Shown: positions 6,944-16,271, counted from the stretch's first letter. The stretch is DNA of 64,000 bases from a virus (IMGVR_UViG_3300031772_000023:1-64000); one strand, 5' to 3'. Numbers and translations: made by a program. The notes: generated by a model not told the origin, from the letters alone.

Positions 6944-7341
6944 AACGTCCTCAAATAAAAGATAAATCCGCACTAGCATATATTGAATATCTTGAAGATA
7001 GACTTCAACTATATGAAAAATCTCCATTTGTAAAATCATATTTAACAGTACTTGGTCAGATAAATGATTGGAATGACCAACTTACAATAAAGAAAATAGA
7101 AACGTCCGAAGGAGACAAATTTTTAGGGAAAATAAATTTGTTTGCCGATGCTAGTTCAAAGGAATTCGATAGAGTACATAAATATTTTACAGAAATGAAG
7201 CCATATTTTGAGCAATTAGCATATTTAAGGAAACAAATGACTACCGAAGAAAAAAATGAATTAACTAAAGAATTAAAGCCTCTTTCAGAAGATAGTGCTG
7301 AAAACTTTTTAATAAAAACAAATGCTACTTCCACAGTATAA
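6940..7341 (+). CDS. Putative small terminase subunit
   Basis: 133 residues, mostly helical and charged, with no diagnostic helix-turn-helix. The assignment rests on position: it is translationally coupled to the gene upstream and overlaps the start of the large terminase by 20 bp. Small terminase subunits bind pac or cos DNA and are poorly conserved. It could be an unrelated packaging accessory protein. Confidence 0.45.
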   Translation: MKRPQIKDKSALAYIEYLEDRLQLYEKSPFVKSYLTVLGQINDWNDQLTIKKIETSEGDKFLGKINLFADASSKEFDRVHKYFTEMKPYFEQLAYLRKQMTTEEKNELTKELKPLSEDSAENFLIKTNATSTV

Positions 7342-9487
7342 TAATTTCAATACTGAAAGGAAGGTTGGGGAACATACAATATTTTTGCCTAATCCTCCCA
7401 ACTTAAAAGATATTTTATACAAGGATTTGCCTAAAGAACAACAATTTTTCAGAAGAACATATTTACCTAATGATTGGGCAACTTTGCCAAGGGAGGATAA
7501 GAATAAATTCGCCAATGAACAATGGGATATAAGGGGTAGGGAAGGAGAAAAAGGCAAAGGATTATGGTTCTGGAACAATGGCAACTTAGAATGGATGTCT
7601 CCTAATCATTACTTCTACGGTAATTGGTGGAGGATAGGTAAAGTAAAAATTCCAAAAGAATATATATTAGACCCAAGAGATGCTTACTATCCATTCTTTA
7701 CAGATGCTGATAGAGATTGGCATTATTTGGCTGATGATTGTTATTATAATAGAAGTTGTGGAGGGTTGTTTACTATCGAATTTCGCAGAGGTGGAAAAAC
7801 TATGAGAGTTGGTGCTTATCAATACGAAAAGGTTTCCAAGACACATGATTCCAAGGGGGGAATACAATCAAGAGATGATACAGATAGCTATAACGTATTT
7901 GAGAAAATAATTTACGCATGGAGAAATTTACCTCCATTTTTTAAGCCAGTAGATACAGGAAATAATAATCCAATAACTGATTTAGTATTTGATGAGCCAA
8001 AGAAGATAAGCACTAAAAACTTACAAAAGACGTATTCGGATATTCTGCATAGTTGGATAGATTATGGGAATGCAAGCGAGGGGTATTATGATGGTAAAGA
8101 ACAAATAATAAATATTCAAGATGAGATAGGAAAAATAAATTCAAAGCGCGGAATAGATTTACTAGAAAGAATACGAGTTGTTGTGGAATGTTGTTTTATC
8201 ATGGGAGAAAAGGTAGGTATGGTATTAGGGACAACTACGGTGGAAGAGATGGAGAAAGCCGGAGGGAAACAAGCGAAAGATTTATGGACAAGATGCACTA
8301 CTTTAGATGAAGAGGCTAGTAGTTTAGGTAATATATTCCCAACAGGAAAAGCTCTTGACGAATTCGGTTTTACCCAGTCTAAAATGAAACGATATTTTAG
8401 ACCATCAAATTATGGTTATCTCGGGTTAGATATTGATGGAAAATGTTTAGTTGATAGATACGGATATTCTAATATTGAAAAAGCTACTGAGCATTTTTTA
8501 AAGAGAAGGGCTAGTAAAAAGGGAGCAGAGTTATCTTCTGAAAAAAGGAAGTTCCCATTAAAAATAGAAGACTGCTGGGTAAGTGATAGCAAAAAATCCG
8601 TATTTGATACTACTAGAATTGAACAACAAATAGAATACAATCAATCAATTCCAGTAAGTACACTTGTAAGAGGAAACTTTATGTGGAAGGATGGCATAAA
8701 GGATTCTACTGTTGATTGGAGTCCATCACCTGAAGGGAAGTGGCTAATAGCATGGCTACCTAAATTTGAAGATAGAAATAAATTTAATATTGTTTATGGC
8801 AAAAAAACTCCTGCAAATACTGATACGGGTTGTTTCGGGCTTGACCCTTATGATAATAAAATTACTGTTGATAATCGTAAGTCTGATGCGGCTAGTTATG
8901 GGTTCAGGAAATTCGACCCGATGAGTCCAAATGAATCTGGGATATTTATTTTAGAATATGTAAACAGGCCGAAATTGCCTGAGATTATGTGGGAGGATAT
9001 GATAATGCAAGCGGTATTTTTTGGATGGGAAATATTGATAGAAAATAACAAAATTGGCACAATTAACTATTTTAGGATGCGAGGATATTATGATTATTTG
9101 ATGGAAAGACCAGCAGAGACTAAAAACAATTCTAATTATGGCTCTACGAAGGAGCAGGAAAAAGGAATTGCACTTTCTGGGGAAGATGCCCGTATGGCAC
9201 TTATTTACGCCACAGAGAGCTATATAGCGTCAAATGTTGGACTTATAGAGAAGCAAGGAGAAAAACCATATATGGGGAAGTGTTATTTCGATAAATTACT
9301 TAATCAATGGCTTGATTTTGATTTTGATAAAAAATGGACTCAATTTGACTGTATGGTAGGTGCTGGACTAGCATTGCTTGGAGCAAGAAAGCATATTCCT
9401 AAGAAGATAGATTATGTACCCATTCAGTTATTCCAGAAATATAAAGCAAATGGTATGGGATATACAGCTATACATAATAAAAAATGA
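7322..9487 (+). CDS. terL: Terminase large subunit (packaging ATPase/nuclease)
   Basis: 721 residues. Walker A-like FRRGGKTMR at about 154-162, and a hydrophobic strand before VLGTTTVEEME as the likely motif III region after Walker B. The C-terminal half carries an RNase H-like nuclease pattern with Asp residues in GLDPYDNK and later WEDMIMQAVFFGWEILIENN. Cuts concatemeric DNA and drives it into the capsid through the portal. Length is typical of Bacteroidetes podoviruses. Unusually, a block of exported-protein genes separates it from the portal gene. Confidence 0.85.
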   Translation: MLLPQYNNFNTERKVGEHTIFLPNPPNLKDILYKDLPKEQQFFRRTYLPNDWATLPREDKNKFANEQWDIRGREGEKGKGLWFWNNGNLEWMSPNHYFYGNWWRIGKVKIPKEYILDPRDAYYPFFTDADRDWHYLADDCYYNRSCGGLFTIEFRRGGKTMRVGAYQYEKVSKTHDSKGGIQSRDDTDSYNVFEKIIYAWRNLPPFFKPVDTGNNNPITDLVFDEPKKISTKNLQKTYSDILHSWIDYGNASEGYYDGKEQIINIQDEIGKINSKRGIDLLERIRVVVECCFIMGEKVGMVLGTTTVEEMEKAGGKQAKDLWTRCTTLDEEASSLGNIFPTGKALDEFGFTQSKMKRYFRPSNYGYLGLDIDGKCLVDRYGYSNIEKATEHFLKRRASKKGAELSSEKRKFPLKIEDCWVSDSKKSVFDTTRIEQQIEYNQSIPVSTLVRGNFMWKDGIKDSTVDWSPSPEGKWLIAWLPKFEDRNKFNIVYGKKTPANTDTGCFGLDPYDNKITVDNRKSDAASYGFRKFDPMSPNESGIFILEYVNRPKLPEIMWEDMIMQAVFFGWEILIENNKIGTINYFRMRGYYDYLMERPAETKNNSNYGSTKEQEKGIALSGEDARMALIYATESYIASNVGLIEKQGEKPYMGKCYFDKLLNQWLDFDFDKKWTQFDCMVGAGLALLGARKHIPKKIDYVPIQLFQKYKANGMGYTAIHNKK

Positions 9488-9491
9488 TTAT

Positions 9492-9527
9492 ACGTAACCT
9501 TTCCAGAAACATTGCGTACAACTTGTA
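9492..9527. repeat. Repeat element after terL, left edge of exported-protein block
   Basis: ACGTAACCTTTC (9492-9503) recurs exactly at 12340-12351, bounding the block 9537-12323. The longer string GTAACCTTTCC...GCGTACAAC matches, in reverse complement, the right flank of the left cassette cluster (2610-2638). It may be a recombination target or scar. Confidence 0.5.
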
Positions 9528-9536
9528 AATACTAAA

Positions 9537-11105
9537 ATGAAAACACTAATTTTAATTTTATTAATTACAATATCATCAATTTGCTTGTCTAATAATATTG
9601 CTCTTCACAATATTGCAATAAATGGACAAAACACTGCATCAGATTATACGATGATTCAGTTTGATATTACATGGGACAACTCATGGAGAACATCAACCTA
9701 TGAAAGTAATTGGGATGCAGCATGGGTATTTGCAAAATGGAGAAAACAAGGGCAAACGACATGGAACCACGCAACGCTTAACACAAGTGGACATACTGCC
9801 CCATCAGGAGCTACTATTGACACACCTACCGACGATAAGGGCGTATTTATGTATAGAAGCGCAAATGGAATAGGCACAAATACGTGGAACAATGTTAAGT
9901 TACGTTGGAATTACGGAGTAGATGGGGTTGCTGATAATGACTTGGTTGAAGTTAAGTTGTACGCGATAGAAATGGTGTACATACCACAGAATGCTTTTTA
10001 TGTAGGAGATGGAAGCATAGGGGCTTCTGTATTGGGTCAATTTGAGAGCTGGAATACTAGCGTACCATTTCAGGTTACAAGTGAATCTGCGCCATCTGTA
10101 CTAGGAGGCGGTGGCATAGGTAGCATGGGCAATAATAACAGATCAGGGATGGATATATCTGGACTAGATGATTTTAATGATACAACTTCTCAAACATTAC
10201 CTGCTGCTTTTCCAAAAGGGTACAATGCCTTTTATATTATGAAATATGAAACAACCCAAGAGCAATATGTTGAATTTTTAAATACCTTAACATACATACA
10301 GCAAGCAAGACGGACTCAAAGCTCCCCAAGTGCTGTTGGTGGCACAAAAGCATTTAATGCAGGTTATCGCAACGGCATAGCTATAAAGATATCTGGAATA
10401 AGTACAAGTCAATCCGCCATTTATGGGTGTGACCTAAACGCAAACGGTACATTTAACGAAACTGATGACGGACAAAATGTTGCGTGTAATTGGATGCACT
10501 TTGCAGATTGCGAGGCATATATGGATTGGGCTGGATTGAGACCAATAACGGAATTGGAATATGAAAAATCATGTCGTGGTACTGTTGTTCCGGTTATTGG
10601 TGAATATGCTTGGGGAAACACAACTATAACAAGTGCTGTGGCTACAGGATGTACATCTGCTGGAACATCATTGGAAATACCTTCATCCGGTTCTAATTGT
10701 GCCTATGCAGGAACATATACAGTCGGTTTTGGGCCTTTGCGTGTTGGCAGCTTTGCCCAGTCAGCAACCAACAGACAGCAATCAGGAGGATCATATTACG
10801 GAGTAATGGATTTAACTGGCAATGTTAGGGAAATGGTAATAACAGTAGGAAATGCAACAGGGAGAGCATTTACAGGTATTAATGGTGACGGAGCTATAGC
10901 AGCAAATGGAGAAGCTAATGTCACTAACTGGCCCTCTGGCTTTATAGCTGATTTCTCTAACGCTGTTGGTGCTGGATATAGGGGCAACGATTGGGGAGAC
11001 CCATCTTCCACATACATGACGGTTAGTGGACGTAATGGAGCTGCTTATAATTATAAGTGGAGAGACCCTGATTACGGATTTAGAGGTGGAAGAACAGCAC
11101 AATAA
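9537..11105 (+). CDS. Exported FGE-sulfatase/C-type-lectin-fold protein
   Basis: 522 residues. Signal peptide at 1-18 (ILILLITISSICLSNN), a Trp-rich beta domain (about 20-140), then an FGE-sulfatase domain from about 145: EMVYIPQNAFYVGDG, MKYETTQEQYVEFLN, WMHFADCEAYMDWAGLRPI, ELEYEKSCRG, YGVMDLTGNVREMV and the final YGFRGGR. The fold is shared with formylglycine-generating enzymes and with variable proteins of diversity-generating retroelements, whose variable region is this C-terminus. No reverse transcriptase or template repeat is seen. Probably a surface-displayed ligand-binding protein. Confidence 0.75.
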   Translation: MKTLILILLITISSICLSNNIALHNIAINGQNTASDYTMIQFDITWDNSWRTSTYESNWDAAWVFAKWRKQGQTTWNHATLNTSGHTAPSGATIDTPTDDKGVFMYRSANGIGTNTWNNVKLRWNYGVDGVADNDLVEVKLYAIEMVYIPQNAFYVGDGSIGASVLGQFESWNTSVPFQVTSESAPSVLGGGGIGSMGNNNRSGMDISGLDDFNDTTSQTLPAAFPKGYNAFYIMKYETTQEQYVEFLNTLTYIQQARRTQSSPSAVGGTKAFNAGYRNGIAIKISGISTSQSAIYGCDLNANGTFNETDDGQNVACNWMHFADCEAYMDWAGLRPITELEYEKSCRGTVVPVIGEYAWGNTTITSAVATGCTSAGTSLEIPSSGSNCAYAGTYTVGFGPLRVGSFAQSATNRQQSGGSYYGVMDLTGNVREMVITVGNATGRAFTGINGDGAIAANGEANVTNWPSGFIADFSNAVGAGYRGNDWGDPSSTYMTVSGRNGAAYNYKWRDPDYGFRGGRTAQ

Positions 11106-11115
11106 ATAAAACACT

Positions 11116-11781
11116 ATGAAAAACATAAAAACAACATTATCTCTTATGATAATAACTACTATGGCTGTAGCGCAAAACAATTCTATATTTTCGGGAGGGT
11201 CTGCTGACGGATTTGCGATGGTGACAACTGGGCCTATTGATATTCCTCTACCAATAGAACTTGTATACTTTACGGCCAATAGATCAAACAATGTTGTAGA
11301 AACAACATGGGAGACTGCTTCTGAATTTAATAGCGATTATTTTTTAGTTCAGCGTTCAGCAGACGGAATAATATTTGAAGAATTACTTAGAGTAGAAGGC
11401 TCTGGAAATAGTAATACATCTAAAAAGTATTCTACTATAGATGAAATGCCTTTAATGGGAAGTAGTTTCTATAGATTGAAGCAAATTGATTTTAATGGTA
11501 ACTATGTATATTCAAAAACCGTAAATGTAATTTTTAAAAAAGAAGATTCTATAGTTATTATAAGTAAATATTTTATAGATTTAAATGGATTCACTCCAAT
11601 GGATAATTTAATTATTAAAACAATAGATATATCTGGAAAAGAATTATATTCAAACAATGTAACTACAGATAGTAATGGACATTACGCTTTAATTAATAAT
11701 AATGTTGCAGATGGATCGTATATAATATCAGTAATCTCCACTAGGGATATTAAGAATTATAAATTTATAATGTTTAATTAA
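11116..11781 (+). CDS. Secreted protein with T9SS-cargo-like C-terminal region
   Basis: 221 residues. Signal peptide at 1-19 (LSLMIITTMAVAQ). Residues about 45-140 (LPIELVYFTANRSNN.VETTWETASE.NSDYFLVQRS.DG..FEE...V.G.GNS...KYS..DE.PL.G.SFYRLKQ.DF.GNYVYSK) match the domain found before the sorting tail of many type IX secretion cargo proteins. The tail (IKTIDISGKELYS...DGSYIISVIS...KFIMFN) resembles a type A sorting domain but lacks the usual YPNP start. Very host-like for a phage gene; 10 bp after the FGE gene. Confidence 0.65.
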   Translation: MKNIKTTLSLMIITTMAVAQNNSIFSGGSADGFAMVTTGPIDIPLPIELVYFTANRSNNVVETTWETASEFNSDYFLVQRSADGIIFEELLRVEGSGNSNTSKKYSTIDEMPLMGSSFYRLKQIDFNGNYVYSKTVNVIFKKEDSIVIISKYFIDLNGFTPMDNLIIKTIDISGKELYSNNVTTDSNGHYALINNNVADGSYIISVISTRDIKNYKFIMFN

Positions 11782-11791
11782 ATATTTAATA

Positions 11792-12181
11792 ATGAACTAC
11801 CATCAAAATATAGATAAGTTATTAATAATATTAATCTTGCTGTCATTAGCTTATAGATGTTCAACTCCTATTGAAAGAACAACCTCTAGTAAAATAGCAG
11901 CTAAACCAACGTTAACACTTGCAAACTGCAACAAATATTACCCATGCGACAGCACAGTAATAGTCAAGGTACAAACCGATACTGTATTTGACATTATAAG
12001 ACTTAAATCAATGTCTTTTATAGACAAGTTCTCGGATGCTTATGATGGTAAAACAAAGTCTGATTACATGGGAATAACAGTAAGTATAAAAAACGGGAAG
12101 TTTACAGTAACGGCAACGCTTGATGCAAGGATCATGGTTATAAAACGTAAAACATCAACGATAACAATAAAAAGATTATAA
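11792..12181 (+). CDS. Putative lipoprotein
   Basis: 129 residues with an N-terminal hydrophobic span ending in LSLAYRC, a likely lipobox with Cys at about 23. The mature part holds two Cys in NCNKYYPCDST and beta strands. Same unit as the two exported proteins upstream (10-bp gap). Lipidation would place it in the host envelope. Function unknown; superinfection exclusion is one speculative role. Confidence 0.55.
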   Translation: MNYHQNIDKLLIILILLSLAYRCSTPIERTTSSKIAAKPTLTLANCNKYYPCDSTVIVKVQTDTVFDIIRLKSMSFIDKFSDAYDGKTKSDYMGITVSIKNGKFTVTATLDARIMVIKRKTSTITIKRL

Positions 12182-12182
12182 A

Positions 12183-12323
12183 ATGATTACAATATCAATT
12201 ATATCGCTAACAGTATTCCTAGCATTCACAACAGCTTATGAATGGTTTGAGTTCATCACAACATCAAGTAGTGAGCAAAATTTCATTAAATATCTTATTC
12301 GTAAATACCTCAACTATAAGTGA
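12183..12323 (+). CDS. Small membrane peptide
   Basis: 46 codons starting 1 bp after the previous stop. One N-terminal hydrophobic segment (ISIISLTVFLAFTTAYEWF), then a basic tail (KYLIRKYLNYK). Tight spacing with the lipoprotein gene supports it. Function unknown. Confidence 0.5.
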   Translation: MITISIISLTVFLAFTTAYEWFEFITTSSSEQNFIKYLIRKYLNYK

Positions 12324-12339
12324 ATTTTAAGTCGAATTA

Positions 12340-12377
12340 ACGTAACCTTTCTATTTATCTTTCGTTAAGATATGTAA
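12340..12377. repeat. Repeat element at right edge of exported-protein block
   Basis: ACGTAACCTTTC (12340-12351) is an exact copy of 9492-9503. The continuation CTATTTATCTTTCGTTAAG (12351-12369) resembles 1681-1699 at the left flank of the left cassette cluster. Probably the other border of an inserted block, or a shared recombination site. Confidence 0.45.
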
Positions 12378-12399
12378 ATCAATACTAAACTAAGACACA

Positions 12400-12867
12400 A
12401 TGAAAAACTCAATTTTAATTTCGGCTTTAATTGTAACATTTTTTTCATGCAAAAAAGAACCAATATCTATTGATTCTAATCCTGTAATAGCCAAAACTTG
12501 TTCGCCACTACCATTGCTGGAAGGGCAATGGAAGAGTGATTCTATAAGATTTGTGACAACATTACATGGAGTAGTTGATAATGATACAATAATGGCTTAC
12601 AATACTCCTAAGTCATTTATGAACCTGAATTTTTATTGTGACAACAATATAGCAACAATTAATGGAAGTACAGAAGCTGATATTATTGATCCAACAAAAT
12701 ATAGCGTATTTAATAATACTATTTATATAGGTAATAATGGAGATACTTCTCAGATGGATAAAGCGATAATAATTAGTTTAATAAATAATCATCTAATACT
12801 AAAAGGTAGTGTGTCGAATTCTGGAGATACATTAGTAGTATCTAGTTATTTATCTTTAAGGAAATAA
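12400..12867 (+). CDS. Putative lipocalin-like lipoprotein
   Basis: 155 residues. A short signal ends in the lipobox TFFSC (Cys at about 17), followed by KKEP, common in Bacteroidetes lipoproteins. The mature part (LLEGQWKSDSI, MNLNFYCDNNIATING, KYSVFNNTIYIG, INNHLILKGSV) has the strand pattern and N-terminal G.W of bacterial lipocalin-like domains. It lies just outside the repeat-bounded block. Envelope location inferred. Confidence 0.6.
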   Translation: MKNSILISALIVTFFSCKKEPISIDSNPVIAKTCSPLPLLEGQWKSDSIRFVTTLHGVVDNDTIMAYNTPKSFMNLNFYCDNNIATINGSTEADIIDPTKYSVFNNTIYIGNNGDTSQMDKAIIISLINNHLILKGSVSNSGDTLVVSSYLSLRK

Positions 12868-12878
12868 TAATTATAGCT

Positions 12879-12965
12879 ATGTATAATAAGGGAATTACAA
12901 TAGAATACATTGAATCCATTGCGAAGGATATTGATTTTAAGTTTCCTAAATATAAGTATTTATAA
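12879..12965 (+). CDS. Very small ORF
   Basis: 28 codons (MYNKGITIEYIESIAKD...), followed by the portal promoter. Amino-acid-like composition but no other support; may be chance. Confidence 0.25.
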   Translation: MYNKGITIEYIESIAKDIDFKFPKYKYL

Positions 12966-12973
12966 AATATTCC

Positions 12974-12981
12974 TACCTTTG
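12974..12981 (+). promoter_or_regulatory. Promoter -7 box TACCTTTG before the portal gene
   Basis: TACCTTTG lies 21 bp before the portal ATG (13003). No clear -33 box. Probably drives portal expression independently of the exported-protein block. Confidence 0.5.
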
Positions 12982-13002
12982 TAGAATTATAACAAATTCT
13001 CA

Positions 13003-15360
13003 ATGGCAGAATCTGACAAGGAAATTAAAGGATTCCCAAATCCATTAGCATCACCAAACGAAAAAGTAAAAAAATCATACGGTTTAGCCTATGCTAAAGC
13101 TATATGGGCAGCTTATATTGGAAAGCAAGACTGGTGGAATAATACTAAGCAGCGTGATATTATCAATAGGAAATATGCTGAAGGGCTTGAATCTATTGAT
13201 AAATATAAGGATCGTATGGATATGCAAGGAGATACGTCTTGGGTAAATTTAGATTTCAATCCTGTTACAAGAATAGCCAACTTAGTTGATAATGTTGTTG
13301 GGCGGCTTATGGCCCAAGAATATAAGATACAATGTAATCCTATTGATCCTGCTTCAAAAGTAAGACTTGATGATGAGATGGATATAATGTATACTAATAT
13401 GTATCTTAAACCATTAAGCGACCATATAGAAAAAGAAACTGGCATATCATTAGTTCCAAAGGATAAAAAAATTCCAGAATCTGACGATGAGGCAGAGTTA
13501 TTTTTTCAATTAAATTTAAAATTATCAGAATCTATTGCAATGGAAGAAGCGTTATCTGCTGTTTTATATAATGCAGATTTTGAAACTGTAAAAAGAAAAG
13601 TAATACGAGATGCAGTTGTTCTAAAAAAGATGGCAATAAAGATAGGATACGATGAAAATTATAATATCATTCCTGAATATGCTGATCCTGTAGATTTAAT
13701 TACTCCGTATTCAAAATACGAAGATTTTAAAAATGTTCCATATCAATCAAGGATAAATAAATATACCATAGGAGAACTTGCTCAAATGACAAATGAATTT
13801 GATGAAGATACTTTATGGAAAATAGCTAAAACTCAATCTGGTAAAAATAATAATCCTAGTTGGCAGTCAAATTGGGGTAATACGTATGAGGGATATTATT
13901 GGAGTAATCAGATGGCTGGTAGACCTTGGGATGATTTTAATATAAGTATTCTTGAATTTTATTTCTTATGTGCTGATACTAAAAAATACGTTAAAAAACA
14001 AACTACTGGAGATAGATTTTATTTTGATGAAAAAAAAAATCCAGATTATAAATTACCTACAGATACGGAAGAATCTAAAAAGAAAGAAATGCTTGAAAGA
14101 GCAGTTCAGTATATTTATGAAGGATTTTGGATAATTGGAACTGATTATATTTATGGCTATAAGAAATCAGAAAATATTCCAAGAGAAATACAAATGGGTG
14201 CTTATTCTCCAAAAGCACAATTGCCAATTATAATGATATATCCTGATATTTATGATATGCAAAATAAGTCTATAGTAGAAAGACTTATACCTCACGAAGA
14301 TCAGATAAATCTTATCCATCAAAAACAACAGCAATTACTTATTATGGCTGTTCCTCCCGGCCATGCTATTGACTTAGAGGGTATGGAAAACATATCTCAA
14401 GGCATGGGTAATGGTTCAACTGAGCCTATTGAGATAATGAAGATATACAAACAAACAGGAAGTTTTACATTTAGGAGTAAGGATAAGGCTGGGAATCCTA
14501 TTAATAGTTCTGTTATATCTCCACTTGCTAATGGTATAGGGAAAGACTTTGCTGTATTATTTGATGCGTATAATCAGGAGTTAAAGAAGATGAATGATGT
14601 TATAGGATTTAATTCTGCTACAGATGGAAGTACTCCCGATCCTAAAAGCCTTGTAGGAGTACAGAAGTTGTCCGTAAATGCTACCAATTCTGCATTACGA
14701 CCACTTAATATGCACTATCTTAAACTGATTGAAAGAGTAGCTAAAATGTTAACGTTAATGATACAGGATAGTATAGAGAATGAAAATAAAGCATTTATGA
14801 ATTTAATAGGAGTTCAAGCAACTAAGGTGCTTGAAATTGGTAAAAATGTACCATTTGTTGAATTTGGAATAAAAGTAGAATTATTGCCCGATGAAGAGGA
14901 AAGAGCGCAAATAAATCAAGATATTTCTATTGCACTTGCAAATAAACAAATAACAATGTCTGATGCTATTATGGTTAGACAAGCAGTAAGGCAAAATACA
15001 AAGTTAGCAGAACAGATGTTGGTTTTTAGAGAAAAAAAGAATTTAAAGGATAGTATGGATGAGGCGGCAAATAATGCTAAAATAAATGCAGATCAACAAT
15101 CTAAATCTGCACAGGATGCAGCTGCGGCAAATACTGAATCAGAAAAAGCTATTGAATTGTTGAGACAAGAAACGTTGAAACTAGAATATAAACTTAAATC
15201 TGATTTGTCTGCTCAGGAGCATAATCAAAGGATGCCAGAGATAGCATTGGCAAATTCAGGTAAAGTTGATGTGAGTCACAAAAATGGAGAGGCGCAAATA
15301 ATAAAAGCTGGAGTTGCTGCTCATGCTTCAATGAATAAACCTGATAAGGAAGCGGATTAA
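13003..15360 (+). CDS. Portal protein
   Basis: 785 residues. Assigned from length, position after terL and before scaffold/capsid, and portal-like features: an N-terminal acidic/aromatic part, a central body with many Trp/Tyr (GYYWSNQMAGRPWDDFNISILEF...), long helices around 440-640 (QKQQQLLIMAVPPG..., DAYNQELKKMNDVIGFN) and a helical C-terminal barrel region (640-785) rich in Gln, Ala and Lys. Forms the dodecameric ring through which DNA enters and leaves. Confidence 0.75.
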   Translation: MAESDKEIKGFPNPLASPNEKVKKSYGLAYAKAIWAAYIGKQDWWNNTKQRDIINRKYAEGLESIDKYKDRMDMQGDTSWVNLDFNPVTRIANLVDNVVGRLMAQEYKIQCNPIDPASKVRLDDEMDIMYTNMYLKPLSDHIEKETGISLVPKDKKIPESDDEAELFFQLNLKLSESIAMEEALSAVLYNADFETVKRKVIRDAVVLKKMAIKIGYDENYNIIPEYADPVDLITPYSKYEDFKNVPYQSRINKYTIGELAQMTNEFDEDTLWKIAKTQSGKNNNPSWQSNWGNTYEGYYWSNQMAGRPWDDFNISILEFYFLCADTKKYVKKQTTGDRFYFDEKKNPDYKLPTDTEESKKKEMLERAVQYIYEGFWIIGTDYIYGYKKSENIPREIQMGAYSPKAQLPIIMIYPDIYDMQNKSIVERLIPHEDQINLIHQKQQQLLIMAVPPGHAIDLEGMENISQGMGNGSTEPIEIMKIYKQTGSFTFRSKDKAGNPINSSVISPLANGIGKDFAVLFDAYNQELKKMNDVIGFNSATDGSTPDPKSLVGVQKLSVNATNSALRPLNMHYLKLIERVAKMLTLMIQDSIENENKAFMNLIGVQATKVLEIGKNVPFVEFGIKVELLPDEEERAQINQDISIALANKQITMSDAIMVRQAVRQNTKLAEQMLVFREKKNLKDSMDEAANNAKINADQQSKSAQDAAAANTESEKAIELLRQETLKLEYKLKSDLSAQEHNQRMPEIALANSGKVDVSHKNGEAQIIKAGVAAHASMNKPDKEAD

Positions 15361-15665
15361 ACTATTTTACTTCCCCATTTACCATAAGCCTCACTATACG
15401 CTTCGATAGTCTTTCCTTCTTTTGTTACAAACTTACGATCAGCTCCTTCGCCTTCTACTTTTATCGCGCCATTTTCAATAATAAAATATTCGTTCTGCAT
15501 CTCGTTTACTTCGCGCTTGAATATTCTAACCAATCCTTCATATTTATTTTTAAATTCTTTTATCTTACCTCTGTTAAAATATTGATGTGCTTCATTCATC
15601 TGTGATATTTGAATATCAATATTAATTACATCATGTTTTGTAAGATTGATAGATTCTTTTGTCAT
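15357..15665 (-). CDS. Leftward unknown protein in the virion region
   Basis: 102 residues. A long amphipathic helix (about 10-60) and a C-terminal strand region (YFIIENGAIKVEGEGADRKFVTKEGKTIE). It overlaps the portal stop tail to tail by 4 bp and starts a leftward island of small genes ending at 16543. No family recognised. Confidence 0.6.
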   Translation of the reverse strand: MTKESINLTKHDVINIDIQISQMNEAHQYFNRGKIKEFKNKYEGLVRIFKREVNEMQNEYFIIENGAIKVEGEGADRKFVTKEGKTIEAYSEAYGKWGSKIV

Positions 15666-15670
15666 AGTTG

Positions 15671-15757
15671 TTATTTAATATTGCTTAGTGCTTTTATATT
15701 ATTTTTTTTAGTGTTTTCTATTAGACCATCATAAGCAGATGTTTTTTGGGGGTACAT
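15671..15757 (-). CDS. Very small leftward ORF
   Basis: 28 codons (MYPQKTSAYDGLIENTKK...), stop 5 bp before the ATG of the leftward gene 15357-15665. The tight spacing is the only support. Confidence 0.25.
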   Translation of the reverse strand: MYPQKTSAYDGLIENTKKNNIKALSNIK

Positions 15758-15876
15758 GTTTTTTAATTCTGATACACTTAAATACCTTTAAATAGAACAT
15801 TAATAGTTTTTATTTTAGGATAATTGGAATATTGAGTTATAGTAAATATATTACCTGTTATAGGTAAATAAAAAAT

Positions 15877-16086
15877 TTACCCACACCTCATCGTTCTAAG
15901 TGTATTTACGTTTACGGCAAAGAAAATGGCATTCAAGATAATATTGAATAAGCCAAAGAACATTTTGCCTTCACACAGTTGATAAACTCCTATTGCAAAT
16001 AGGATTACTTGAAATGCCATTAAAATCGGTATTACTATTCCCCTCTGCTTGATAATCTCGTCTCCGAGCCTGCCAAAAACTATCAT
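15877..16086 (-). CDS. Small two-span membrane protein
   Basis: 69 residues with two hydrophobic segments (about 18-36 IVIPILMAFQVILFAIGVY and 42-62 FFGLFNIILNAIFFAVNV). Part of the leftward island. Could act in superinfection exclusion or as a small holin-like protein; no motif decides. Confidence 0.5.
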   Translation of the reverse strand: MIVFGRLGDEIIKQRGIVIPILMAFQVILFAIGVYQLCEGKMFFGLFNIILNAIFFAVNVNTLRTMRCG

Positions 16087-16121
16087 TTAACAATGTATTT
16101 GTCGTTATTCATTTACACATT

Positions 16122-16271
16122 TTATTTTTCGGGAAGTAAATGAACAACGCAAATACTTACCGTTTGTTGTAATCTTAAAAAAGAATCAATTCCAGAAGAA
16201 GCATCATGGATATAATCATCTTTCCCCGTGAATTCATACCATCCTAAATCTTGTAATTCCTGTTTTGTCAT
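16122..16271 (-). CDS. Small partner ORF coupled to an XRE regulator
   Basis: 49 codons (MTKQELQDLGWYEF...). Its ATG overlaps the TGA of the XRE gene (ATGA at 16268-16271), so translation is coupled. Likely helical. The layout (regulator first, small overlapping partner second) resembles toxin-antitoxin or repressor-antirepressor pairs, but nothing in the sequence proves this. Confidence 0.5.
   Translation of the reverse strand: MTKQELQDLGWYEFTGKDDYIHDASSGIDSFLRLQQTVSICVVHLLPEK

Noticed and set aside
9537-11105. A complete diversity-generating retroelement
   Set aside because: No ORF has reverse transcriptase motifs and no second copy of the 3' end of the FGE gene was seen, so only the target-like protein can be claimed.
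10812-11291. A 159-codon leftward ORF across the end of the FGE gene
   Set aside because: Antisense to two well-supported genes; composition is that of a shadow frame.
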